DNA of 64,000 nt from Blastocatellia bacterium UBA7656 (lineage in GTDB: Bacteria; Acidobacteriota; Blastocatellia; UBA7656). The stretch spans positions 1 through 64,000 of the forward strand of contig DLHY01000155.1 in assembly GCA_002483445.1 (NCBI GenBank), in the 5' to 3' direction. Position 1 is the first letter of the stretch. Each line of letters begins with the position of its first letter. The notes beneath the pieces are model-generated. The model made no database searches. It worked only from the letters and a program-made list of their open reading frames with translations, and had not been told where the DNA came from. Shown one piece after another: positions 1-8,206 of this stretch. The position numbers were made by a program, and so were the translations under genes.

Positions 1-74
1 GGAACCCCTTTCGCTGTTCACACTTATGCAAGCCGCTATAATCTGCCGTCTATTGCTGTGCGCGCTTTGGCGCA

Positions 75-695
75 TTAGTCGCGGTCATAATACTTGCTCG
101 GCTCTTTAACCGCGCCATCTGCGGCATCGCACAAGCGACGAAAGCCCGGCAACATCGCAAGCCACACATCTTCACCCGCCGTTTCAACTACCTTTTGCTT
201 GACGGCGGGACGATCCACAAGCTGCTCCTGTTTGAGCAGGAAGACAGTATCATCGAGGTCTTTCTGGCGTCCGGCATTGAGTTTCAGAATCACAAGCCAT
301 TCAGGTGTCACTATGCGAATCCCGTTTGGCAGCTTGATCGCTTCTTTCAAAGCCGAGCGATAATACTTTTCGTAGCCATCGTTTCGCACGATCCAATCCA
401 CCTGGACTTCGTATCTGCCGACCTGAAGTTTGTAGCTGCTGCCGCCAAAGGTGAGCCTGTGTTCGGGCGTCAGCGACAAATGCCCGGAAGCGATGATGTC
501 GACGTCTTTCGTGAGACGAGGGCTTCCATAAAGGTGCATCGCCAGCCCTCCCGCCACTGCCCATTCAATCGCCTCCCTGTCCGCAAGTCGCCCCGCCTCC
601 TGCGCTGCTTCCAGTCCCGTATCAGTTGAAATCATCGGGTTGGCGACACTTTGCAGCACCCGCTCGACAAGTCTTTGATAATCATCTTCACTCAT
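75..695 (-). CDS. nucleotidyltransferase-fold protein (AbiEii/MNT-like)
   Basis: A 206-residue soluble protein. Residues 45-70 hold a glycine-rich turn followed by GSPRLTKDVDII, the GS...DxD signature of minimal or AbiEii-type nucleotidyltransferases; the two Asp residues would bind the metal. Many such proteins are toxins of type IV toxin-antitoxin systems, others are housekeeping, and the sequence alone does not decide. The ATG overlaps by ATGA the stop of a decayed hydrolase fragment just upstream, so the gene may be translated by coupling to a dead gene. No antitoxin gene is visible immediately upstream; the other side lies at the window edge. Confidence 0.75.
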   Translation of the reverse strand: MSEDDYQRLVERVLQSVANPMISTDTGLEAAQEAGRLADREAIEWAVAGGLAMHLYGSPRLTKDVDIIASGHLSLTPEHRLTFGGSSYKLQVGRYEVQVDWIVRNDGYEKYYRSALKEAIKLPNGIRIVTPEWLVILKLNAGRQKDLDDTVFLLKQEQLVDRPAVKQKVVETAGEDVWLAMLPGFRRLCDAADGAVKEPSKYYDRD

Positions 696-856
696 TGCTT
701 TGCTTCTGTTTTCTTCACCACCGAGATTCTGATTTCCGACGGATACTGACGAGAGTGATGAACAACGTTATGAGCGACCACTCCTTTCACTTCGTCGAAG
801 TTTTTTCCGCCCGTGTTGAGGTTTCGATCAAAGCGCGGGAAGTTGCTGCTCGACAC
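692..856 (-). pseudogene. C-terminal remnant of a CocE-type hydrolase gene
   Basis: The minus strand reads SSNFPRFDRNLNTGG and continues to a stop that overlaps the next gene's ATG. It matches the last ~50 codons of the intact hydrolase at 1959-3929. Bases 711-856 align without gaps to 1978-2123 at roughly 90% identity by eye, and the 54 bases at the upstream end are identical. There is no start codon and the frame is closed by a TGA just upstream, so only a 3' stub remains. Several differences are synonymous, which points to a once-functional paralogue and not a copying artefact. Confidence 0.8.
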
Positions 857-865
857 GCAGACCTT

Positions 866-1627
866 TCATCTGCGAATCCTTGAGAGCCGGACGCGGCGCA
901 GATTTTCGAGTTCTGCCCTGAGTGGAAGCCAGTATTGCCGGTCGGCTTCGCGCTCCAGCCTTTCTTCCTCAAGAATCGCTTCGGCCAGAAGCGATTCATT
1001 TCCCGGTCTGACGAGCTTCAAAAGCGGGCGTTTGCGAATCAACTGCGCTGGCACGCGGCCCTGCCCGCGGGCAAGTTCAATGAGCAACTCCGGCGTGCGC
1101 AGTTCAAGAAACCAGAATCGTATCTGATCCGCATTGGGATGGTCGCGGTTCGTGAAGTAATTGACCTCGACCAACCGGCGCAGCATCGGCCAGTCCTTGT
1201 CGCGCTGAGTCTTCTTTGCCTGAACCAGATCGGGAAGCGACATCAGTTCGCATTTCATGCCGTCTTCAAGAGTCAAAGTCGTGCGCCGTCTCCAAAGCTT
1301 CGTGAACGAGTCAACACCGCGCATCTTCGTCATCACGTCGATTCGCATACCGGCGGCCTGCGCGTCCTGACATCTGAAATGAACCGCATGGCCCCTGCGA
1401 AGATACTGGGCTTCGAAGGGCGGCACGGCGATAACTTCTGCCTGTAATTCTCTCAACGCAAGGTTTAGTCTGGCGAGGTTTTCCGCGCTGGAAAGTATGG
1501 CGAGATCAGTATCGCGGCTAAACTCTGCTGCGCCGTAGAACACGCACGCCTGACCGCCCATCAGCAACGCGCGCACTCGGTTCGCGCGGATCGAAGAAAG
1601 GACTCTGAGTATCGGGTTCCCTGTCAA
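866..1627 (-). CDS. nucleotidyltransferase-fold protein, toxin-like partner
   Basis: The chosen start is TTG at 1627, which gives about 253 residues; the open frame runs further upstream, but that part overlaps the coding part of the companion gene. GGQACVFYG...SRDTDLAIL, about 25-45 residues in, is the glycine-rich turn and DxD of the nucleotidyltransferase fold. The rest is helical and charged. It overlaps the small gene 1518-1757 by 110 bases in another frame, which suggests translational coupling. Pairs of a ~80-residue protein with an SxDPEPD-like segment and a nucleotidyltransferase are common in Gram-negative genomes (family knowledge), and a toxin-antitoxin role is inferred. The exact start is uncertain. 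Confidence 0.7.
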   Translation of the reverse strand: MTGNPILRVLSSIRANRVRALLMGGQACVFYGAAEFSRDTDLAILSSAENLARLNLALRELQAEVIAVPPFEAQYLRRGHAVHFRCQDAQAAGMRIDVMTKMRGVDSFTKLWRRRTTLTLEDGMKCELMSLPDLVQAKKTQRDKDWPMLRRLVEVNYFTNRDHPNADQIRFWFLELRTPELLIELARGQGRVPAQLIRKRPLLKLVRPGNESLLAEAILEEERLEREADRQYWLPLRAELENLRRVRLSRIRR

Positions 1628-1757
1628 GCGAGCCTCCCAGAGAGAGGTAAGCTTCCCACAACTTATGCGACTCGCGCCAGCGTTCGAGCGGCGTGAGCCG
1701 ATACCACTCGGCCCATTCTTCGCCAACTAACTCTTCGATGGAAATCATGTCACACAA
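1518..1757 (-). CDS. small companion protein of the nucleotidyltransferase
   Basis: A 76-79 residue acidic protein. Its first half contains EEWAEWYRLTPLERW and a GGSLDREPDTQSPFF segment, and it ends in a basic DGRSGVRVLRRS tail. I recognise this as a recurrent small protein found directly upstream of AbiEii-like nucleotidyltransferases, but it has no assigned function. ATG at 1748 is preferred over TTG at 1757. Neither has a Shine-Dalgarno sequence, and a TATTAT-like box lies 16-22 bases upstream of the ATG, so a leaderless transcript is possible. A MITE begins 27 bases upstream of the start. Confidence 0.65.
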   Translation of the reverse strand: MCDMISIEELVGEEWAEWYRLTPLERWRESHKLWEAYLSLGGSLDREPDTQSPFFDPREPSARVADGRSGVRVLRRSRV

Positions 1758-1775
1758 TCGCGCTTATAATAAGCC

Positions 1776-1928
1776 CAGGGCTGTTGCAAAATCCTAGGCG
1801 ATAGGCTTCCAGCGTGCTGGTCTCTCGCATTCGGGTATCACTCGCCTCCCAAAGTCTTGCACGCAAGATGCGTGCGCTCCCAGGGCTATCTACTTTTTTT
1901 GTTGTCAAGCTACTTTGCAACAGCCCTG
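1776..1928. mobile_element. 153-bp MITE with perfect 15-bp TIRs and 10-bp target duplication
   Basis: CAGGGCTGTTGCAAA at 1776-1790 is repeated exactly in inverse at 1914-1928. ATAATAAGCC flanks the element on both sides (1766-1775 and 1929-1938). There is no room for a transposase, so it is a non-autonomous element. The inner part contains a copy of the palindromic motif family (GCACGCAAGATGCGTGCG) also seen at 6791-6808. The CTGTTGCAAA core resembles IS6-family ends, but the 10-bp duplication does not fit that family's 8 bp, so the parent is not assigned. Confidence 0.85.
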
Positions 1929-1958
1929 ATAATAAGCCGCTTCAGCCTGACGAACAAG

Positions 1959-3929
1959 CTAACGCGACGCTGATGAATTCTTCACCACCGAGATTCTGAG
2001 TTCTGACGGATACTGACGAGAGTGATGGACGGCGTTGTGCGCGACGACGCCTTTCACTTCGTCGTAGTTCTTTCCGCCCGTGTTGAGGTTTCGATCAAAG
2101 CGCGGGAAGTTGCTGCTCGACACCTCGATTCTAACACGATGGCCCGCTTCGAAATAATTACTCGTCGTCATCGCCTGAAAAGCCACCTTGTAAACCTTAC
2201 CTGCCTGCATCCACGTCAGAGGCTTGTCGTACCCGTTGCGATATCTCATCCGCTGGATCGTCTCGTCCAGATTGTAAGCCCGACCGTCAGGATAGACATC
2301 GATCAGCTTAACAGTGAAGTCCGTGTCCTTCGCGTCCGACGACACGTAGAGAGTCACCTCTACCGGGCCGCTCACTTCTATCCCTTCCTTCAGAGGCTCG
2401 GTCGTGTAAACCAGAATGTCAGAGCGTTCCTCTATCTTGCGTTGATCGAACGCGCCGCCCGCTACAGCGTTCCCAGTGCAGCAGACATTCCCGCCATAAG
2501 ACGGCACAGGATTCATCGGGTCGTAGTCGAACCTGTCGGGGTTATCCTCTGCCGGAGCCGTAGCGACGAGCGAGCCGTCGCCGTTTAGCGTGTTCGCGCG
2601 TCCGCCGCTCGATAGATAAAAAGTCATCGGCTGTGCGCCCTGTGGCGGCCACGTATCCGATGACTGCCACTTGTTTATGCCCATAGTGAAGTAGCGCACC
2701 TTAGGCATCTTTTCTAAAATGCCGTTTTGCTCTCCCTTGAGAAAGTAATCGAACCAGCCCCATGTCAGTTCGTCATAGTTCAGCCGCGCATCGCCCATAC
2801 TGCGTTCGCCGACGATTGTATTTTCCGAAGCGCGTTTGTAAGCGCAATGGAGCGTCGGCGCGATCACGGCGTACTGCTGATTGGCTACCTCAGGCCGCGC
2901 AGTCTTTCGGACGTGATTGTATGCGGCGAGGTTTGGCCCAACAGACACGTCGTACCACGACATGAACCAGAACCCCGGCACGTTGATCTTCATGTTGTCG
3001 TGCCACAATCCTCCCTTGTACCACGCCGGATCGTTCGGAGCGCGACGGATCATCGCGCCGCCCGTCTCGACTGGCATAGGGTCGGCGAATATTCCGCGCG
3101 GCCCATCGACAGCCTTGATGATGTCCATGACGGGAAGGTGGCGGAGCGCCTTCGACCAGTCTACGGGCGGCAACTGCTGCGCCAAATCGAACGACTTCGA
3201 CGCGCGAATCAAATCCTCCTGAGAAGTGTTGGGCGGAAACATAGGTCTCACCTGATTCTGCTGGCCATAGAGCCACGCGATAAAGAGCATCTGAACCGCG
3301 CCGCCGCGATACCAATTGCCCTGCTCCCAGTACGGGCCTACACGTCCGACGCCAGCGCCGAACCCCTGCGGGATCATCGCCGCAAACGCAGGATTGCCCT
3401 GAGCGGCAACTGCCATCTGCCATTCGGCGGTCGAGGAGCAGCCGATAGCGCCGACCTTGCCGTTCGACCATGATTGTTTGGAAATCCATGACAGGGCGTC
3501 ATAGCCGTCAGTGAGGGGCGGGCCGAGTATGTCGTAATTCCCTTCGGAGAAGAAGTGACCGCGCTCGTTCATCTGAACGAAGGCATATCCGCGTTTGACT
3601 GCTTCAAGCTCACTCGTCATATCGCGCGGCGCGCCGTTGCGTACATCCCAGAAATTGAAATTGTAGGGCGTGCGAACGAAGACTGTCGGATATTTTTTCG
3701 ATGTGTCTTTGGGGCGATAGACATCCGCCGCCATACGCTTGCCGTCGCGCATCTCCACCATCACCTTGCGCTCGACAATGGCTATCGATTGAAGTTCCAT
3801 TTCAATCGAGTTCCGTCGAGCTATCAGTTCAGGACTCGCTCCGCCGCGCCCCTGTCCGGGAGTGTCTTGAAGGGCAAAGCCGAATCCCGTTACGACAACT
3901 ATCAGAGTCCAGAAAATCTTCCTTCGCAT
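1959..3929 (-). CDS. secreted CocE/NonD-family alpha/beta hydrolase
   Basis: The start is ATG at 3929, where AAGGAG lies 7 bases upstream, giving 656 residues. The N-terminus RRKIFWTLIVVVTGFGFA is a signal peptide. The body matches the peptidase S15/CocE family: DVYRP and RTPYN near the N-terminus, a nucleophile elbow GCSSTAEW near residue 165, and a C-terminal beta-sandwich of the X-Pro dipeptidyl-peptidase type (GPVEVTLYVSSDAKDTDF). Such enzymes cleave acyl or peptide bonds, and the substrate cannot be read from sequence. The last 146 bases are shared with the pseudogene at 692-856. Confidence 0.85.
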   Translation of the reverse strand: MRRKIFWTLIVVVTGFGFALQDTPGQGRGGASPELIARRNSIEMELQSIAIVERKVMVEMRDGKRMAADVYRPKDTSKKYPTVFVRTPYNFNFWDVRNGAPRDMTSELEAVKRGYAFVQMNERGHFFSEGNYDILGPPLTDGYDALSWISKQSWSNGKVGAIGCSSTAEWQMAVAAQGNPAFAAMIPQGFGAGVGRVGPYWEQGNWYRGGAVQMLFIAWLYGQQNQVRPMFPPNTSQEDLIRASKSFDLAQQLPPVDWSKALRHLPVMDIIKAVDGPRGIFADPMPVETGGAMIRRAPNDPAWYKGGLWHDNMKINVPGFWFMSWYDVSVGPNLAAYNHVRKTARPEVANQQYAVIAPTLHCAYKRASENTIVGERSMGDARLNYDELTWGWFDYFLKGEQNGILEKMPKVRYFTMGINKWQSSDTWPPQGAQPMTFYLSSGGRANTLNGDGSLVATAPAEDNPDRFDYDPMNPVPSYGGNVCCTGNAVAGGAFDQRKIEERSDILVYTTEPLKEGIEVSGPVEVTLYVSSDAKDTDFTVKLIDVYPDGRAYNLDETIQRMRYRNGYDKPLTWMQAGKVYKVAFQAMTTSNYFEAGHRVRIEVSSSNFPRFDRNLNTGGKNYDEVKGVVAHNAVHHSRQYPSELRISVVKNSSASR

Positions 3930-4583
3930 ACGATTGCTCCTTGTGTTTTTATGGCCCACGAACATCTCATCCTCCAGGCATTGAGCGAGACGACGAGCAG
4001 GCGGGATATATCATAACCACCAGCCGGTTGCAATCATTCGCTTCACTCTGAAAGCCTGGGAGCGCGCGCGAGCCGCGCGCTTGACTTGCAATATCGAACA
4101 TCAAGGGAAGAAAGAAAAGCTGACGGGTCTTCATACCTTCAGCCGCACGAAAGCATGAGACGTGCGGGCGAGCCGCCCGCGCTCCCAGCAATATCCTTTC
4201 CTTGCGCGCTCGCACGCTATCGCGAAAAAATCTTTGTTACGCCGCGGTGAATCGTTGCGCTTCACTGCGCATCTCAAAAAAAATCTGTAAATATTTTTCT
4301 CGCCCTAAACCTTCGCTCGCGCAATCACTTGTCTCAAAATCCATTGGCTGTTTTAATGCGGATTCGCAGCAGTTCACAAAATCATCTGTTGTTGACGGTC
4401 GGGTTTTCTGCTATCGTGGAAATTTGGTTGAGCAACCTAAAACATTACAATGGCACACGTTAGCTAACTTTCGCCGGATGCGAAAACTAGCCCACAGGAA
4501 TCGCAAAGAGCCGGTAAAGGGAACCTGTGTGCGCGAGGTTGCCCATTGCCTGATGTGAAGCGAAGAAAACGAGAGGGAGGAAC
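3930..4583. other. 650-base intergenic region with one paired repeat
   Basis: No convincing gene. An open frame at 4202-4558 is arginine/serine-rich and lacks a ribosome site. Arms beginning CTGGGAGCGC at 4056 and ending GCGCTCCCAG at 4188 form a long inverted repeat. TACAAT at 4446-4451 could be a -10 box for the dehydrogenase gene, but no good -35 is visible. Confidence 0.5.
4056..4188. repeat. paired inverted repeat, CTGGGAGCGC family
   Basis: CTGGGAGCGCGCGCGAGC at 4056-4073 faces its relaxed reverse complement ending GCGCTCCCAG at 4188. The same arm type occurs at 6711-6815 and inside the MITE near 1860-1882. The arms are 25-30 bases with a spacer of about 70-80 bases. Confidence 0.65.
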
Positions 4584-6650
4584 ATGACTGCAAACGCCAT
4601 ATCTCCATTGCCCTACAAACCGCTGGCCGACGCTCCGGGTACGGTCGAACTGGAAAAACAAATCGAATGGTATCGCCTGATCCACCTCGGCAGACTGCTC
4701 GACGAAAAGGCGAAGAATTATCTGCGTCAGGCCAAGGGATGGTCTTATCACGCTTCGCACGCGGGCCACGACGGAATTCAGGTCGCTTTGGGACTCGCCT
4801 TCCGTCCTAATAAAGATTTTCTCTTTCCTTACTATCGCGATATGCTCACGTGTCTGGCCGCAGGCATCTCGCCGTATGAAATAATTCTCAACGGCATCTC
4901 CAAAGCGGATGACATAGCTTCCGCCGGTCGTCACATGAGCAATCACTTCGCGAAAATTTCCATAGGCATCTGGAACGTCTCTTCCTGCACGGGCAATCAC
5001 ACGCAGCACGCCGCGGGACTGGCGCGCGCCGTCAAATATTACGACGCCGACTCGATTGTATTTTCCAGCCAGGGCGAATCAAGCTGTTCCGAAGGCTATG
5101 TCTTCGAAGCTCTCAACGGAGCGAGCCGCGAGCATCTGCCCGTTATCTTCGTCATTCAAAACAACGGCTACGGAATCTCCGTGCCAGTGAGCGAACAGAC
5201 AGCGAACCCGATAGTCTCGGATAACTATCGCGGGCTGCGCGGGCTGACGATTATCAATTGCGACGGGACGAATCCGTTCGATGCCGCAAGCGCGCTCAAA
5301 CGCGCGACCGACGCCGTTCACGCCGGCGGAGGGCCGGTGCTGGTTCACGCATTCTGCGAACGCATCAACGCGCATTCCAACTCCGACCGCCACGAAGCCT
5401 ATCGCACAGCGGAAGAACTTACGGAAGTCCGCACATTCGATCCTTACGAACGATTGCGCCTGCACCTGCTCAACGTCGAGGATGTTGAAGAAGTCACTCT
5501 GCTCGCCATAGAAGAAGAGAACAAGGCCATCGTCGCCGATGCAGCCGAGAGAGCAGAAGCCGCGCCCGAACCCGATCCTTCGACGGCGACTCTGTTCGTC
5601 ATGCCGGAAGAGTCGAAGATAGAGCCTGAGAATCTGATTGCCCGCGAGGGCGATGTGATCACGATGCTGACGGCCATCAATCAGACTCTCAAGCATGAAT
5701 TCCGGCGCAACCCGAACACGTTTCTCTGGGGGCAGGACGTGGCGTCGAAAGAGAAGGGCGGAGTCTTCGGCGTCACTAAAGGAATGCAGCAGGAGTTCGG
5801 CCCCGGCAGAGTCTTCAACGGCCCGCTGGCGGAAGATTACATCGTCGGGACGGCTAACGGGTTTGCGCGATTCCGCGAAGACTTATGGGTGGTGATCGAG
5901 GCCGCGCAGTTCGCCGATTATGTCTGGCCCGCTATGGAACAGATCGTAGACACTTCGCACGATTACTATCGCTCGAACGGCCAGTTCGTGCCGAACATCG
6001 TCTGTCGCCTCTCTTCCGGCGGATACATCGGCGGCGGGCTTTATCACTCGCAAAACCTCGAACCCGTACTCAGCACCCTTCCCGGTCTGAGAGTCATCAC
6101 TCCCGCTTTCGCCGACGATGCCGCAGGGCTTTTGCGGCACGCCTTGCGCAGCCGCGGCATCACGTTTTTCCTTGAGCCGAAATATCTCTACAACCAGACA
6201 TTCGCCAAGTCTCCCGATCCGGGCCAGGACTATGAAATACCTTTCGGCAAGGCCCGCGTTCGTCGCGAAGGCAAAGATATGACGATAGTGGCTTACGGCA
6301 CGGTCGTTCACTGGGCGTTGAGGGCGGCGGCGCAGCTTGAAGAAGATCACGGCATTCAGGCCGAAGTGATCGATCTTCGAACAGTAGTTCCGCTCGATAT
6401 GGAAACTGTAGCCGCTTCCGTGCGCAAGACTTCACGTGCGATGGTCGCGCACGAGGATAAGGTGTTCAGCGGATTCGGAGGCGAAGTCGTCGCGCAGATA
6501 ACTGAGCAGTGCTTCGATTATCTCGACGCGCCCATTCTTCGCGTCGGATCGAAATTCGCGCCCGTGCCTTTCTCGAAAATATTGGAGCGCGCCATTCTGC
6601 CGCAGGTCGAAGACCTCTATCAGAAGGCGCTCACTCTGGCTCAGTATTGA
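4584..6650 (+). CDS. TPP-dependent 2-oxoacid dehydrogenase E1, fused alpha and beta subunits
   Basis: 688 residues, equal to an E1-alpha (about 20-320) joined to an E1-beta (about 355-688). The alpha part has the thiamine-pyrophosphate/Mg site GESSCSEG...NNGYGIS around residues 162-195. The beta part begins with the typical TMLTAINQTL and carries WGQDV...GVFGVTKG. The reaction is decarboxylation of a branched-chain 2-oxoacid, pyruvate or acetoin and transfer to an E2 lipoamide. No E2 or E3 gene is adjacent, so the complex must be completed elsewhere and the substrate is unknown. GGGAGG precedes the ATG. Confidence 0.88.
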   Translation: MTANAISPLPYKPLADAPGTVELEKQIEWYRLIHLGRLLDEKAKNYLRQAKGWSYHASHAGHDGIQVALGLAFRPNKDFLFPYYRDMLTCLAAGISPYEIILNGISKADDIASAGRHMSNHFAKISIGIWNVSSCTGNHTQHAAGLARAVKYYDADSIVFSSQGESSCSEGYVFEALNGASREHLPVIFVIQNNGYGISVPVSEQTANPIVSDNYRGLRGLTIINCDGTNPFDAASALKRATDAVHAGGGPVLVHAFCERINAHSNSDRHEAYRTAEELTEVRTFDPYERLRLHLLNVEDVEEVTLLAIEEENKAIVADAAERAEAAPEPDPSTATLFVMPEESKIEPENLIAREGDVITMLTAINQTLKHEFRRNPNTFLWGQDVASKEKGGVFGVTKGMQQEFGPGRVFNGPLAEDYIVGTANGFARFREDLWVVIEAAQFADYVWPAMEQIVDTSHDYYRSNGQFVPNIVCRLSSGGYIGGGLYHSQNLEPVLSTLPGLRVITPAFADDAAGLLRHALRSRGITFFLEPKYLYNQTFAKSPDPGQDYEIPFGKARVRREGKDMTIVAYGTVVHWALRAAAQLEEDHGIQAEVIDLRTVVPLDMETVAASVRKTSRAMVAHEDKVFSGFGGEVVAQITEQCFDYLDAPILRVGSKFAPVPFSKILERAILPQVEDLYQKALTLAQY

Positions 6651-6674
6651 TTGTGCCTCTTCATCCGGCAATGC

Positions 6675-6707
6675 GCCCGCTCCCCGTGGGGGGCGGGCTT
6701 TTTTTTT
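6675..6707 (+). terminator. rho-independent terminator of the E1 gene
   Basis: An 11-bp G/C stem (GCCCGCTCCCC with GGGGGGCGGGC, one G:U pair) has a two-base loop and is followed by nine T residues, 24 bases after the E1 stop codon. Confidence 0.9.
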
Positions 6708-6710
6708 GGC

Positions 6711-6815
6711 CTGGGGGCGCACGCTTCCAGCGTGCAGGATTTCAAAGGAGGAGCTTATAGAAAGCCCCATAGTCTCGACCCATCAGGCAAGCACGCAAGA
6801 TGCGTGCGTTCCCAG
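6711..6815. repeat. paired inverted repeat with internal Shine-Dalgarno
   Basis: The left arm CTGGGGGCGCACGCTTCCAG at 6711-6730 continues to GCGTGC. The right arm, reverse complement CTGGGAACGCACGCATCTTG, ends at 6815. The spacer contains TTTCAAAGGAGGAGCTTATAG, a strong ribosome site with no following gene. Same family as 4056-4188. Confidence 0.7.
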
Positions 6816-6827
6816 AGATGCTTCCCT

Positions 6828-6833
6828 TATAAT
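6828..6833 (+). promoter_or_regulatory. putative -10 box for dacB
   Basis: A perfect TATAAT lies 41 bases before the TTG start and just after the paired repeat. No clear -35 is seen at 16-18 bases. Confidence 0.4.
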
Positions 6834-6874
6834 CCAATCAGGCCGCATCAATGCAAAGGGGATTGGAAGGCGCG

Positions 6875-8116
6875 TTGAAAAAAGCGATTTTTTTATTCCT
6901 GCTCATTCTTGTTTTTCCTTCCAGCATCAGGCAGGCCAATACAGCCATCGATATTACTTCGCCTCTTTCATCTTCAGCCGAGCGCGCGCCGCTTGAATCG
7001 ATGGACGTTTATAAAGAAACTCTCGCCGCTCGCGGAATCAATCTCGACGATCAGGGCGTGCTGATAGAAACGATGGAGGGTCGCGCGCTCGCCGAGCATA
7101 ACGCCGATACTGTTTTCAATCCCGCGTCGGTGATGAAACTCGCCACTTCCTTTGTCGCCCTCTCGCGCCTCGGACCCGATCATCGCTATCGAACGAACTT
7201 TCTCATCGACGGGGCGATAGATTTCCACTCGCGAAAACTTGCGGGCGATCTTGTCGTCGAGGGCGGATTCGATCCGATGTTTTCCTACTTCGACGCGCAG
7301 GAAGTCGCTGCGTCTCTCGTGCGAGCAGGCATCTCGCGCGTCACAGGAAGCCTGCGCATCAGCGGCGCATTTTATTTTTTCGCCAGAGGCTATAGCTCGA
7401 ATCTTTCGCGTGAGACTTCAGCCGCCAAACTCCGTCAGGCTATAGAGCGCGCGGGCATCCGTATCGAAGGCTCGACCAGGTTCGGTGAAAGATCAGGCCG
7501 CGCCCTCGTCGCTCATTATTCGGATCAACTGGCCCGACTTCTGCTTTATCAAAACGCGCACAGCAGCAACGCCATTGCCGAAGTCGTGGGCGAACACCTG
7601 GGCGGGCCGCAATCGATTCAGGAGCAACTGACTCGCGATCTTAAGTTGAGAGACGACGAAATTTACATCGGTCATGCTTCAGGGCTTGAGTTCAATCGAA
7701 TGACGCCGCGGGCTTCTCTGAAAGTGCTGCGCGCGATGATCGGATTGCTGTCGAAATACTCTCTGCGCCTCGAAGACGTGATGCCGGTGGCGGGAGTTGA
7801 TTCAGGTACGCTCAAAGGCAGGCTCTTGGGCGACGATGTGCGCGCTTCAGTTATCGCCAAGACGGGAACGCTTGCGTCGTTTGATCGCGGAGTGAGCGCG
7901 CTCGTAGGCATCGCGCAGACAAAGCGCGGCCCGTTGTTGTTCGCCGTTTTCAACTCCAACGGGAGCGTCAACGTCTATCGCCGCTTTCAGGATCAATTCG
8001 TCGAGCAGGTAATCAGCGAAGCAGGCGGCGCGGTTCGAGTGTCGCGAACCGAAGACGCGCTCGTTGATGAGACGCCGCGCTCAATCACGCAGTTGATCGA
8101 TGAAGCGAATCGTTAA
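6875..8116 (+). CDS. dacB: D-alanyl-D-alanine carboxypeptidase/endopeptidase (PBP4, peptidase S13)
   Basis: All three penicillin-binding motifs are present in order: SVMK near residue 85 (nucleophile Ser and Lys), SSN near 228 and KTG near 328. The protein trims or opens peptidoglycan cross-links in the periplasm. TTG at 6875 is chosen because GGAAGG lies just upstream and it yields a classic signal peptide starting MKKAIFLFLLILVF; ATG at 6851 would add eight residues without a ribosome site. At 413 residues it is shorter than E. coli DacB (477), so part of the accessory domain between the first two motifs is reduced. Confidence 0.88.
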   Translation: MKKAIFLFLLILVFPSSIRQANTAIDITSPLSSSAERAPLESMDVYKETLAARGINLDDQGVLIETMEGRALAEHNADTVFNPASVMKLATSFVALSRLGPDHRYRTNFLIDGAIDFHSRKLAGDLVVEGGFDPMFSYFDAQEVAASLVRAGISRVTGSLRISGAFYFFARGYSSNLSRETSAAKLRQAIERAGIRIEGSTRFGERSGRALVAHYSDQLARLLLYQNAHSSNAIAEVVGEHLGGPQSIQEQLTRDLKLRDDEIYIGHASGLEFNRMTPRASLKVLRAMIGLLSKYSLRLEDVMPVAGVDSGTLKGRLLGDDVRASVIAKTGTLASFDRGVSALVGIAQTKRGPLLFAVFNSNGSVNVYRRFQDQFVEQVISEAGGAVRVSRTEDALVDETPRSITQLIDEANR

Positions 8117-8206
8117 GTTGAAGTCGATAATAAATCGCCTTCACTCGCAAGCCTCCTCAATGGTAAATTCCTTGCTCACTGAAAAGATCACTAAAGACAT
8201 TGCTGA

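Noticed and set aside
1776..1928. Assignment of the MITE to IS6
   Set aside because: The CTGTTGCAAA core fits, but IS6 elements duplicate 8 bp and the flanks here are 10 bp.
4202..4558. 118-codon plus-strand frame
   Set aside because: Arg/Ser-rich, no ribosome site, no recognisable motif, and it runs through the leader of the E1 gene.
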